Shown one piece after another: positions 1 to 8,478 of a DNA stretch of 64,000 nt (the stretch's first letter is position 1; every line of letters begins with the position of its first letter). The position numbers and the translations under genes were made by a program. Location of the stretch: assembly GCA_001898465.1 (NCBI GenBank), contig MKTX01000013.1:5001-69000 (forward strand), given 5' to 3'. This DNA is from Sphingobacteriales bacterium 39-19 (lineage in GTDB: Bacteria; Bacteroidota; Bacteroidia; Chitinophagales; Chitinophagaceae). Below the pieces are notes generated by a model. It ran no database searches. It was not told the origin of the DNA and worked only from the letters and a program-made list of their open reading frames with translations.

Positions 1-1283
1 TTTGATTGCTTTTTTGATAACTTTTTATCTTGAAAATAATTTTCAGAAAAAATATTTTGCTGATCAGTAAAGCGCCGGGTGTTATACCCTAAAGCAATCT
101 TAGCATACATAGCAGAATCATTATAAGTAAGTTCCGTACCCAACTTATAAAAATGGGGAGAAAATTGCTGACTGTAGCGCTCGCTATAATTGAACCCAGG
201 ATTGGTAAAAAATAAAGTTGTCACATCTCTTTGCCTGGAAAATTTATCGTTATAAATACTGTTATTAATATTAAGGTTGAATTTATTATTCTTAAAAGGC
301 AGTATAAAATTTGAAATCAGGTTCTTACTGGCATTGATACCGGGTATAATTTCAATAGAATTTTGGTCATCGTAAAAAAATGCGGGTTCATTGTAATAAG
401 AATAAAGTCGGCTATCTGAAAAATTATTCCTATTATAATCCAATAAATTTTTTTTAACCTGTTGTGCATTATAAGGCTTAAAACCCACATTATTTTGATT
501 TGCAAGAATAAGCCCCTTGAGCCGGTTTCTTAATAAAATGGCATTTACATCAAAAAGATATTTATCCTGTATGCCCCAGGATGCCATAAAATTTCCCGAT
601 GCGTTAAGTTTATTATTTTTATAAACAACCAAATTTACCACCGTATTATCGGATACGTCAAACCCACGAAGCGCCATAATTTCAGAAAAGTTTTTAATTA
701 CCTGTATTTCCTGTATGAGCCCTGCATTTAAATTGGTTGTAATATCAAGATAATTATCAGAAAGCTTAAGGTTTTCAATAAATACCTCGTTTATCAATTT
801 TCCATTATAAAAAATGCCTAATGGTGTAATGGAAAATCCGGGAATATTTTTAAGAATATCATTAACATTTTTATCAGCAATTTTTCGAAATGCATCCGCT
901 TTAATAAATGTAGTGTCAGCTTTTTCGTAAATATCTGGTTTCACAAATATTTCCTGTAAGGGTTTTATTGATTTTTCAAGTGTAAATAGGATGTAAGCGT
1001 TTTGTAAATCATTGGGAAAAATAGTTACATTTTTATTTTTGTAACTAATGTGGGTAACCTCAATTTCAATTGAATCAGATAAATTAAAACTTTCCTTATT
1101 GAATTGAAAGCTCCCTAAAGCATTCGTAATTGCGAAAGCCCTAACTTTATTTTGCGTAATTTTTATAACTGCACCTGCAATAGGATGTTGAAATTCATCT
1201 TCTACCCTGCCCGTAAAGAGAAATTCTTGTGCATACAGATGGCTATGGAATAATACGAGTAGAAATAAAAACGAAAATTTCAC
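1..1283 (-). CDS. Outer-membrane beta-barrel protein with CarboxypepD_reg-like and plug domains (3' end outside window)
   Basis: The gene runs off the left edge; about 427 N-terminal residues are present. The start is a GTG at 1283 that overlaps the TAA of the upstream GLPGLI gene, so the two are translationally coupled. Visible parts: a signal peptide ending in LYAQ, a CarboxypepD_reg-like beta-sandwich (about residues 25-100), and a plug-like region containing ADAFRKIADKNVNDILKNIP and YNGKLINEVFIE. The beginning of a barrel follows. Product, domain order and motifs match the complete protein at 3404-6031, so these are paralogues. Family knowledge: TonB-receptor-like barrels with this N-terminus sit in the outer membrane. 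No TonB box was identified and the substrate is unknown. Confidence 0.85.
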   Translation of the reverse strand, partial: MKFSFLFLLVLFHSHLYAQEFLFTGRVEDEFQHPIAGAVIKITQNKVRAFAITNALGSFQFNKESFNLSDSIEIEVTHISYKNKNVTIFPNDLQNAYILFTLEKSIKPLQEIFVKPDIYEKADTTFIKADAFRKIADKNVNDILKNIPGFSITPLGIFYNGKLINEVFIENLKLSDNYLDITTNLNAGLIQEIQVIKNFSEIMALRGFDVSDNTVVNLVVYKNNKLNASGNFMASWGIQDKYLFDVNAILLRNRLKGLILANQNNVGFKPYNAQQVKKNLLDYNRNNFSDSRLYSYYNEPAFFYDDQNSIEIIPGINASKNLISNFILPFKNNKFNLNINNSIYNDKFSRQRDVTTLFFTNPGFNYSERYSQQFSPHFYKLGTELTYNDSAMYAKIALGYNTRRFTDQQNIFSENYFQDKKLSKKQS

Positions 1284-1284
1284 A

Positions 1285-2106
1285 TTAAAATCGTTTTTCA
1301 ATAAAGTAACTTGACTGAGATAAAATGGAAAGTATCTCTATTGTTTTCTCCTGGCGGTTAATTACAGCCCGGTATCTTTCATTATTGGGTTTAGTTTGGG
1401 AAATATCTTCAACATTACTAATTAAGTACCGGGAATTTTGAATCGCCTTTTTATAATACGTTTTCAGGTAATTAAAGTAATCAGGTAAGGTTAAATTTAT
1501 ACCAGTTGTTTTTAAATTAACGGGTATGCACACGGGGGCGGGTATTTTAATTTCCGATGCAATAAACTTAACCTGCTCATCATCTGAATATAACTCTAAA
1601 ATTAGCCCGGGAAGCCCTCCAAATTTCCAGGGGCCGGATAAAACTGGAATTTTGTTAGTAAACCAGGCAGTGTAATTCCTGCCCCTGAAATTTGCCCTGG
1701 CCTTATAAACTTCATACGATAAAATATATTTAAATTCTTTTGAAATCTCCCAATTAATACCAGGAATTTGTTCTTGTGTTATCAAATAAGTTTTATTAAA
1801 AAAATCTCTTGTTCTTACCAGGTTGTTTTTTTTGTCTATAAAAACATATTTCGCAGCAGAATCGATGGCAATAAAATGGTTCTGTACATTTGACAGGTCT
1901 ACCATTACTGTATTGCCAGACCGGGGATCTTTATTTATTATAGAATCTTTTACAGCATTTAATAGAGAATCTTCCCTCCCGGGCGTTAACAACGAGTAAT
2001 CTTTTCCCTGTGTAAAATACACTGAGGTATCAGTATTTCCAACCAAAGTCCAGGTAGAATATTCAACCTTTTTTGCAGAACTAAATGTTTTGGCAGAATC
2101 TTTCAC
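1285..2106 (-). CDS. GLPGLI family protein, N-terminus/start uncertain
   Basis: The C-terminal half carries PWKFGGLPGLILEL, the signature of the GLPGLI family, secreted Bacteroidota proteins of unknown function. It resembles the protein at 6034-6891 throughout the mature part. The first standard start in frame is GTG at 2106, which would leave no signal peptide. The open frame continues upstream to 2199 and encodes a hydrophobic stretch ending in ISLAQ, a typical export signal, but it contains no ATG, GTG or TTG. An in-frame TGA lies at 2202-2200. A single extra A in the AAAA run near 2197-2200, together with loss of ATG, would explain this. The gene may therefore be inactive at its start, use a rare ATT start at 2187, or carry a sequence error. 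Its stop overlaps the start of the following barrel gene. Confidence 0.75.
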   Translation of the reverse strand: MKDSAKTFSSAKKVEYSTWTLVGNTDTSVYFTQGKDYSLLTPGREDSLLNAVKDSIINKDPRSGNTVMVDLSNVQNHFIAIDSAAKYVFIDKKNNLVRTRDFFNKTYLITQEQIPGINWEISKEFKYILSYEVYKARANFRGRNYTAWFTNKIPVLSGPWKFGGLPGLILELYSDDEQVKFIASEIKIPAPVCIPVNLKTTGINLTLPDYFNYLKTYYKKAIQNSRYLISNVEDISQTKPNNERYRAVINRQEKTIEILSILSQSSYFIEKRF

Positions 2107-2261
2107 AGTCGTTTGAATATAATTAACCTGGTATGATTGCGCCAGGGAAATTTTACAAAATGTAATAAAAATAAGGAATGTTAAAATGTATTTTAATTTT
2201 CAGGGTATTAGTTGATTCATGCCTCGGGGGAGGGAAGGTAAATTTCTACATAAACAAATTA

Positions 2262-2448
2262 TTATTCACAGGTACCAAAAAAGAAATCAGGTGCATCACA
2301 ATCCTCAGGATAAGCATTACAATCAGTCATATTTATACAATAAACACCATCACACATGGTTCCATCTTCAAAAATCAAAATTGCAGTTTGATGCAAATGC
2401 AAAGCAAACATTCATTAATAAAAAACAAATCAAAATTAATTTTTTCAT
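2262..2448 (-). pseudogene. Small Cys-rich secreted peptide gene with a +1 frameshift
   Basis: The ATG at 2448 opens a convincing signal peptide (KKLILICFLLMNVCFAFA) followed by SNCNFDF and then TGA. In the next frame the reading continues as a Cys- and Asp-rich tail (EDGTMCDGVYC, DCNAYPEDCDAPDFFFGTC) to a double TAA. Removing one T from the TTTTT run near 2370 joins the two parts into a peptide of about 61 residues. A 49-residue ORF using another ATG covers only the tail and lacks an export signal. No known family was recognised. The rest of 2449-2669 shows no gene. Confidence 0.45.
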
Positions 2449-2669
2449 GATCTTTTTTTAGAATTAAACAATAATTTACTAAATGCAATATATATATATA
2501 ACAAAATTATTTTTTAACGCTATTTCAAGATAACTAAAATTCGTAAATATTTTGTGCAAACTATGGTATATACAAGCACAAATAAGAAATGAAGGAAGGG
2601 AAATCCCTATATTATTCCTTTATTCAAAAATATTTACGCCCCGTATCCAAGACTTATATTTTTCAATTT

Positions 2670-3404
2670 TTATAGTTCAAAATGTATTTGTACCAGCGTA
2701 AGCCCCTGTGCCGGTGCTGAAAAATCAGTTTTAGAAATATTTTTACTTTCTATAATTTTTTGAAACTCATCTAATGAATATTTACCCCTACCTACTCTTA
2801 ACATAGTGCCTACCAAGCCCCTTACCATGCCCCGTAAAAACCTGTTTGCCGTAACCCGGTAAATAATACAATCGCTTTGCTGTTCCCATTCACTTAAAAA
2901 TATTTCGCAGTTGGTTGTATGTGCCTGGTGATGTTTTTTGGCAAAGCTCTCAAAGTCACGGTAACGGTACAATAAACCTGCTGCTTCTTGTAAAAGGCCC
3001 ATATTGAGGAGGTATGGATAATAATAGGCCCTATCATTCAAAAAAGGGTTTTTTGATTGGTATAATACATACTGATATGCCCTGGAAATTGCATCAAACC
3101 TGCAATGTGCATTTGCTGCCACCCGTTTCATACTCTTTATTACAATATCGGCCGGTAAAATGGCATTCAAATTATAGGTATCCTTTTCTTTAACCGGTAT
3201 TGGCATATCGGCATGAAAGTAATTTTGAAAAGCATGCACACCGGCATCCGTCCGGGAAGACCCGGTTAATGGGATGAGAATCCTATAAAATGTAAAAAGT
3301 GCTTTTTCTACCTCTGCCTGTATTGTATTAGCATTTTTTTGTTTTTGAAAGCCAGCATATAATTTTCCGTTATAAGCTACTTCTATAAAATAACGGTTAT
3401 CCAT
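2670..3404 (-). CDS. truA: tRNA pseudouridine(38-40) synthase TruA
   Basis: This 244-residue protein makes pseudouridine at positions 38-40 of the tRNA anticodon stem in the cytoplasm. The catalytic motif SSRTDAGVHA (active-site Asp) is present near residue 50, and the C-terminal half has the RFLRGMVRGLVGTMLRVG segment typical of TruA. Length is normal for the family. Its ATG overlaps the stop codon of the upstream outer-membrane barrel gene, so it is probably cotranscribed with a functionally unrelated GLPGLI-barrel pair. Confidence 0.96.
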   Translation of the reverse strand: MDNRYFIEVAYNGKLYAGFQKQKNANTIQAEVEKALFTFYRILIPLTGSSRTDAGVHAFQNYFHADMPIPVKEKDTYNLNAILPADIVIKSMKRVAANAHCRFDAISRAYQYVLYQSKNPFLNDRAYYYPYLLNMGLLQEAAGLLYRYRDFESFAKKHHQAHTTNCEIFLSEWEQQSDCIIYRVTANRFLRGMVRGLVGTMLRVGRGKYSLDEFQKIIESKNISKTDFSAPAQGLTLVQIHFEL

Positions 3405-6031
3405 TAAAATGTAAATGAAGTTTGAAGCATTAAATACCGCTGCAAAATAGATTCTTTGTAATAAATAATAAAATATGGGTCAAAGCTGTTGGTTAACAAA
3501 AAGCGATTGTTTAAAATATTATTGGCTGAAAAGCGGAATTGCCATTTGCTTTTATCAGATTTCCAAAATAAATTCAGGTTTAATAAATGAAAATCTGAGT
3601 GCTGGTTATTGCTCTTCGTATTCATTGATTTAAAATAAAAAGAACCAGATACTTGTCGCAATATTTTTGCCTGAATTTCTAAAAACGGATTGTAAGATTG
3701 ATAATTATAATTAGAATGAAGAGTATTATTGAAATTTAAAGAAATCCCGGCTTCTGTTGACAAATCATTAAACCACACTCTTTTCAAGCTTATTTGAGTA
3801 GTAAAACTCAATTGTTTATTAAATGTACTTGAAGTTGTGTACTGCTTTAATAGAGATGCAGAAGCCGATAATTTGAATTTGCTATCAATGAATTTTAAAT
3901 TGCTATTATATTGCCCGAACAAAGTTTGAAGCCTTACACCATATTCATTCATACTACTGGTGACCGCTTTTGAATTATATGCTCCATCGTATTGAATGCT
4001 GTTTATAATTTGTGGAGCGGAAATGGAAACCTGATAATACACTAATAAATTCCTGTTCTTTCTTGCCAAAAAATGATTGTATAAAACTCCTACATTATAC
4101 GAATGCATATACATTTCGTTTAGCCTATTTTCCCTATACACTTTATAATTTTGAAAATAATATTGTGGAACTATAATTTGTTGAAAAAAAGAAGGTTCAT
4201 TACCCTTCAATGTAAAGTTTAGTTTATGATAGCTATTAATCGGCACTTGTAAATTTAAATCTAAAAATGGATATGTTTTATTTTTGAAATCCGTAGAGCC
4301 TCTAATACTTTCAAATAAATAAGATATGCCTAAACCATAATCGAACAGCCACCTGTTTATTTTCCAACTTCCATTTATTATAAAAGTCCCATTTCGAGAC
4401 TTCATTATATTATTCAATTGAAATGTATCAAGTTGAATATCGTTATCCAATACTAATGCCGCATTTGAACTTAACTGATATTTGTTAGACTGAAAACTAA
4501 AATCCAATTTGCTAATCCATTTTGTATTAAGATGAAAACCCAATTTGACTATATGAATTTGTCTCTCAACTTTATAATTTTGTGCAATTTTGTTTGAAGG
4601 ATAATTAAATATAAACGTTGGAGTATTTTGTAAAACCATCATTTGCTGCGATAACCATCCTTTCTGATATTGGTATGATATTTCCAAATGATTATTTTTA
4701 TGAATACGGCGAATATCAAATATTCCAACTTTTGTTTCTTCTCCCCTTGATTTATAAGTTTGATCAAAATAAATTTTATTCTGAATTTGATCTAATAAAG
4801 AAAATGCTGAACGGCGGTAATTGATAGCCAGCTTAAAATAATGCGATGTATCATTGAGAGCCAATTCCGCACCTGCATCAAAATTTTGAGGCTTACATTG
4901 CAAGTTCTCCTTTTCTAAACTGTTTAATAAAGTATCAGTAAGACTAATAGATTCTTTTGTATTTTGCTTTGTTTGCCCGTCTTTATAAATGGAAGAATGC
5001 AGAAATAACGACCATTTATTTTTAAACGGAATGATATTATTGCATAAACCATAAGCTGCTTTATTTTGGAATGTTACAATGTTATTAGCAAAACCTTTAT
5101 TGTAAGTTGTTGAAGGAGTTTGGTAAATACCTCTTAATTCAACATTATCAAGAGCATATTTATTTTGTTGCAAATAATCTGAAAACATTGTATTGCTTTC
5201 ATATGGGTCGATTCCAATATTGTTGAAATGAGAAAGTAATAATGATTTAATTTGGTTCTGCAGAGCAATTATATTGTTCTTGCTTTGATATTTTTTCTTA
5301 ATGCCAAGTCCAAAATCGATTCGTGCAGCTCCGTTAAATCTTGCGCTTTTATTAAGTGTAAGATTTATAACTTGTTTTGTTGCATCTTGTCTTCCTTTTA
5401 ATACAGCAATCTCGTTGTAATTCGTCCATACTTGAATCTCTTCAACCAGATCTGGCGATAGGTTCTTTGATAGATCAAAATAGTTATTAGTTAATTTTTC
5501 TCCTTCAATTAATATATTTGAAATAAGCTTGCCATTAAAACTTATCAAGCCATATTGATTTACTGACATACCCGGTAAGCGCTGAAGTAAATCTTCCAAA
5601 CTGTTGTCAGCGTTAGCACGGAATGCATCTGCCCGAAAAATTGTAGTGTCCCCTTTTACAAAGATATCAGGCTCTAAAATTACTTCTGAAAGTGTTTTAA
5701 AATTTTTTTCAAGCTTAAATTGTAAAGTTTGCTGTATGGCTTGGTGAATAGCCAGGATTTCAACTCTTTGTTTATAATTAAATTGTGAGATTAAAATTTT
5801 TAAAGAATCATTAATGTTGTTAAATTTTACATACAATTTAATAAAACCATCAACATTTGATACTGCATAATATTTATTACCAAGACAATGTAGTTCCAAT
5901 ATAGCACCGGGTATGGGATGATTTCCCATGTCAAAAACTTTTGCTTGGAATAAAGCTAAATTTTCTTGGGCATTAACCCGCAAGGGGAATAAAAGCAAAG
6001 CCAAAATAGTAAAGCATAATAAGGCACGCAT
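3404..6031 (-). CDS. Outer-membrane beta-barrel protein with CarboxypepD_reg-like and plug domains
   Basis: This 875-residue protein starts with a signal peptide ending in RVNAQ. Next come a CarboxypepD_reg-like domain (about 28-105) and a plug-like segment (about 130-225, with ADAFRANADNSLEDLLQRLP and FNGKLISNILIEGEKL). A long region of alternating beta strands ends in the aromatic terminus TSFTF expected of an outer-membrane barrel. Family knowledge places such proteins among TonB-dependent-receptor-like transporters, but no TonB box was identified. It lies 2 bp after the GLPGLI gene, and its stop overlaps truA. The partial gene at 1-1283 is a paralogue with the same upstream partner. Confidence 0.88.
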   Translation of the reverse strand: MRALLCFTILALLLFPLRVNAQENLALFQAKVFDMGNHPIPGAILELHCLGNKYYAVSNVDGFIKLYVKFNNINDSLKILISQFNYKQRVEILAIHQAIQQTLQFKLEKNFKTLSEVILEPDIFVKGDTTIFRADAFRANADNSLEDLLQRLPGMSVNQYGLISFNGKLISNILIEGEKLTNNYFDLSKNLSPDLVEEIQVWTNYNEIAVLKGRQDATKQVINLTLNKSARFNGAARIDFGLGIKKKYQSKNNIIALQNQIKSLLLSHFNNIGIDPYESNTMFSDYLQQNKYALDNVELRGIYQTPSTTYNKGFANNIVTFQNKAAYGLCNNIIPFKNKWSLFLHSSIYKDGQTKQNTKESISLTDTLLNSLEKENLQCKPQNFDAGAELALNDTSHYFKLAINYRRSAFSLLDQIQNKIYFDQTYKSRGEETKVGIFDIRRIHKNNHLEISYQYQKGWLSQQMMVLQNTPTFIFNYPSNKIAQNYKVERQIHIVKLGFHLNTKWISKLDFSFQSNKYQLSSNAALVLDNDIQLDTFQLNNIMKSRNGTFIINGSWKINRWLFDYGLGISYLFESIRGSTDFKNKTYPFLDLNLQVPINSYHKLNFTLKGNEPSFFQQIIVPQYYFQNYKVYRENRLNEMYMHSYNVGVLYNHFLARKNRNLLVYYQVSISAPQIINSIQYDGAYNSKAVTSSMNEYGVRLQTLFGQYNSNLKFIDSKFKLSASASLLKQYTTSSTFNKQLSFTTQISLKRVWFNDLSTEAGISLNFNNTLHSNYNYQSYNPFLEIQAKILRQVSGSFYFKSMNTKSNNQHSDFHLLNLNLFWKSDKSKWQFRFSANNILNNRFLLTNSFDPYFIIYYKESILQRYLMLQTSFTF

Positions 6032-6033
6032 TT

Positions 6034-6891
6034 TTAAAAATGCTTTTCTATAAATCGCATGCTCTCTGAATTACCTCCGCTGATGCTCGTTTTGGGTTTT
6101 TTAAAATCAGGGCGGTTTTTAATAATATCGGGAATGTCCTGATCATCCAATTTTTTTTGCATTTTTTCGAAACGCAACCGCATGTAATCAGTCATAAAAG
6201 TAAAATACTGTTGTAAGCTAATTTTTTTGCCGGTGAATGAATATTCAGGAAAAGGATTTTTAGCCGGAATGTTTATAGAAGTAGCTTCAATCTTTACCTG
6301 ATTATCATTATCAGTAAGTAAAAGTACAAGGCCAGGCAAACCTGTAAATTTCCAAGGATAAGCTATTATTGGAATATCAGTTGTAAACCAGGCTTCATAA
6401 TCCCGGCCTCTAAAATGGCAAGTAGCCTTAAAAGCTTTATAATTAAGAATCGTTTTGGAATCTTCCGAAATTTTCCATGAAATTTCAGGAATTCTTTCTT
6501 GAGTAAGAATATAGCCATTGCTATACTGCTTATTCCAAATAGAATCTTTCCTTTTATTAATATACAATACATTCCCTACAGAATCATAGCTAACTAAACT
6601 CTTTATAGATACTTGATTTACCGCCTTGGTTTTATCGGCATAAAATATAGCATCCTGCATAACAGAATCCTGTTTTTCAATAAATTTGGAATAATTTTTT
6701 ACCCCTGAATAATAATAAGATTCAATCCCATCGCTGATAAATATCCAATCATTTACTGCAATCTTAGCATTATTAAAATTTTTAGTAGTATCTCTTACAA
6801 TTGATTCTCTATAATGTACCTCAAAATGCTGAGCTAAACCAAACTTAACATTGGAAATAATTAAAAACAGTATAAAAATTAAACGAAACAT
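6034..6891 (-). CDS. GLPGLI family protein
   Basis: A 285-residue secreted protein: signal peptide of about 21 residues ending in GLAQ, and the family signature PWKFTGLPGLVLLL with GLPGL at residues 184-188. The function of the family is unknown. It is the first gene of an apparent minus-strand operon, GLPGLI, outer-membrane barrel, truA. The same GLPGLI-barrel order recurs at 2106-1, which points to a functional partnership between secreted protein and barrel. No TAnnTTTG promoter was seen directly upstream. Confidence 0.9.
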   Translation of the reverse strand: MFRLIFILFLIISNVKFGLAQHFEVHYRESIVRDTTKNFNNAKIAVNDWIFISDGIESYYYSGVKNYSKFIEKQDSVMQDAIFYADKTKAVNQVSIKSLVSYDSVGNVLYINKRKDSIWNKQYSNGYILTQERIPEISWKISEDSKTILNYKAFKATCHFRGRDYEAWFTTDIPIIAYPWKFTGLPGLVLLLTDNDNQVKIEATSINIPAKNPFPEYSFTGKKISLQQYFTFMTDYMRLRFEKMQKKLDDQDIPDIIKNRPDFKKPKTSISGGNSESMRFIEKHF

Positions 6892-6981
6892 TACAATTAT
6901 ATTACGGTTCCAAAGTGATAATTGTTATTATTATAGATTAAATAATAAGTAGTATTATAAAAAAATACTTACTTAAAAAAA

Positions 6982-8262
6982 TTACTTTTTATTCTGCAGC
7001 TTTTTAAACAGGCTGATATAATTTTCATCGGTCAATTGATTAATCAAGGTGCCGAAGTTTTGGGTATCATGTACAAAGGGATATGCAGCCTGAAATAATT
7101 TAAACCGTCCCTGATCCGTTAAAAACAATAAGCCCAGGTTTTTTACCTGCTCGGTAGAATAACATTTTTGTTTAAACATTTTTTTGGCCTGTGTAATCAT
7201 ATCCTCATCCGTTTCCTCGGCGGCCATGTTTTTTCTGGCTTTCAAAAAATCTGCTTGGGTAGCTTCTGATTTACAATCAGAATTATAAGTGAGGCCACTG
7301 GCCGGTATTGCGTTTACTGTATTTCCAGGTTTCGGTAATTGAGGGGTATCTGCCTTTTTTACATTTGGATTTTCTAACTCTATATCTAAAAACCGGGCAT
7401 CTGCCTCTTTCTCTTTCCCGGGGCTGGCAGGCTTATTTTTTTCAATGCCGGCAATTACCGGAGTACTATTACCGGCCTGTATGCCGGGGTTTTCACCCAG
7501 GCTTCTTTTATAAGGAATCAACAACCGCACCGTATCTTTTTGTGAATTGTTTATAACAGTGTAAATGATTGATGTACCCGAAGTATCGGTAGCAGAAAAT
7601 ATTTTTTGAATGAATGTACCTGCAGCTTCACCTAATTCGTTTTCTTTTGGGGCAACAAGCTCTTCTTTATTTTGTGTTACCGGAGTATCGGAATGTTGTT
7701 TTGGCTCTTTAATGGTGATCGTTTCTTCCTTCACAGGTAGTGGTTTTTTCACAGGTTCTTCAATACCGGAACCTGCCCGGTTATCCTTAACCGGTTCATT
7801 ACTCATTTCTTTCTTTTTTTCTTTTATAGAAGGGGTATTTACAATATCTGCCAATGTATTGGCAAATACATCCTGGCTGTTTGCTGCTGTTTCATTTCCT
7901 GCAGGCTTGGATGCATTGGAAGCCATTTCTAATTGCAAGCTTTGCAAATTCAATAATCCCCAGCCATTATCGCCAAAATTTTTTAAACTAAATCCCAGGT
8001 CGGTATTTGTAATCGTTACAGCCAGGTTTTGCTCTGGCCACTCTGATTTAGGAAAACCAATTTTAAATTCATAACTACCTTCCTGTAATCGGGGAATAAT
8101 TAAATAACCGGATGAGGAGGAACTATATAACTTTTCCTGAACCCTTACATAAAAAGGTTGTTTATTATCTGTTTGTATGTAAACAAAATAATTTTGCTGT
8201 GCCAACAGGAAGTGTGCCTGGAAAAAAAATAATAAGAGAAAAAGAAATCTTTTCATGGCCAT
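6982..8262 (-). CDS. DUF4476 domain-containing secreted protein
   Basis: A 426-residue protein with a signal peptide ending in LLAQ. The N-terminal region (about 25-110) looks like a small beta domain. The middle (about 110-310) is low-complexity, rich in Lys, Glu and Pro, with the look of a flexible linker. The C-terminal ~90 residues (ARKNMAAEETDEDMITQAKK ... FVHDTQNFGTLINQL) match the DUF4476 pattern known from Bacteroidota. No enzymatic motif is visible. ATG GCC ATG offers two adjacent starts, and the first is used here. It is transcribed divergently from the M1 peptidase gene. Confidence 0.8.
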   Translation of the reverse strand: MAMKRFLFLLLFFFQAHFLLAQQNYFVYIQTDNKQPFYVRVQEKLYSSSSSGYLIIPRLQEGSYEFKIGFPKSEWPEQNLAVTITNTDLGFSLKNFGDNGWGLLNLQSLQLEMASNASKPAGNETAANSQDVFANTLADIVNTPSIKEKKKEMSNEPVKDNRAGSGIEEPVKKPLPVKEETITIKEPKQHSDTPVTQNKEELVAPKENELGEAAGTFIQKIFSATDTSGTSIIYTVINNSQKDTVRLLIPYKRSLGENPGIQAGNSTPVIAGIEKNKPASPGKEKEADARFLDIELENPNVKKADTPQLPKPGNTVNAIPASGLTYNSDCKSEATQADFLKARKNMAAEETDEDMITQAKKMFKQKCYSTEQVKNLGLLFLTDQGRFKLFQAAYPFVHDTQNFGTLINQLTDENYISLFKKLQNKK

Positions 8263-8452
8263 CTATTATTGTGTTTCATGTAATTTACCCGTATAAAATG
8301 CCGCATATACAGGCAAATCATGGCTGATCTAATACCTGCTAACTCAATTTCAATACGCTACAAAGCTAACCAATAGCCCGAATACGCCCATCAATTTAAT
8401 GTGGTTTTTAACCGTTTAAATAAAATTAACCCCTTATTTAATTTTAGGTTAT

Positions 8453-8460
8453 TAGTTTTG
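8453..8460 (+). promoter_or_regulatory. Candidate -7 element for the M1 peptidase gene
   Basis: TAGTTTTG fits the Bacteroidota -7 consensus TAnnTTTG and lies 18 bp before the ATG at 8479. No good -33 TTTG is present at the usual 19-20 bp spacing, so support is weak. Confidence 0.3.
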
Positions 8461-8478
8461 GTATTCAATTTTTTAAAA

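Noticed and set aside
2178-2461. Plus-strand His/Lys-rich ORFs of 80-90 codons
   Set aside because: They are complementary to the signal-peptide gene and AT-rich leader on the minus strand and have no protein-like pattern.
7610-8074. 154-codon Ser/Phe-rich ORF opposite the DUF4476 gene
   Set aside because: Arises from the low-complexity Lys/Glu linker of the real gene on the other strand.
8401-8478. GTG extension of the M1 peptidase
   Set aside because: It would bury the signal peptide behind 26 residues and run through the probable promoter.
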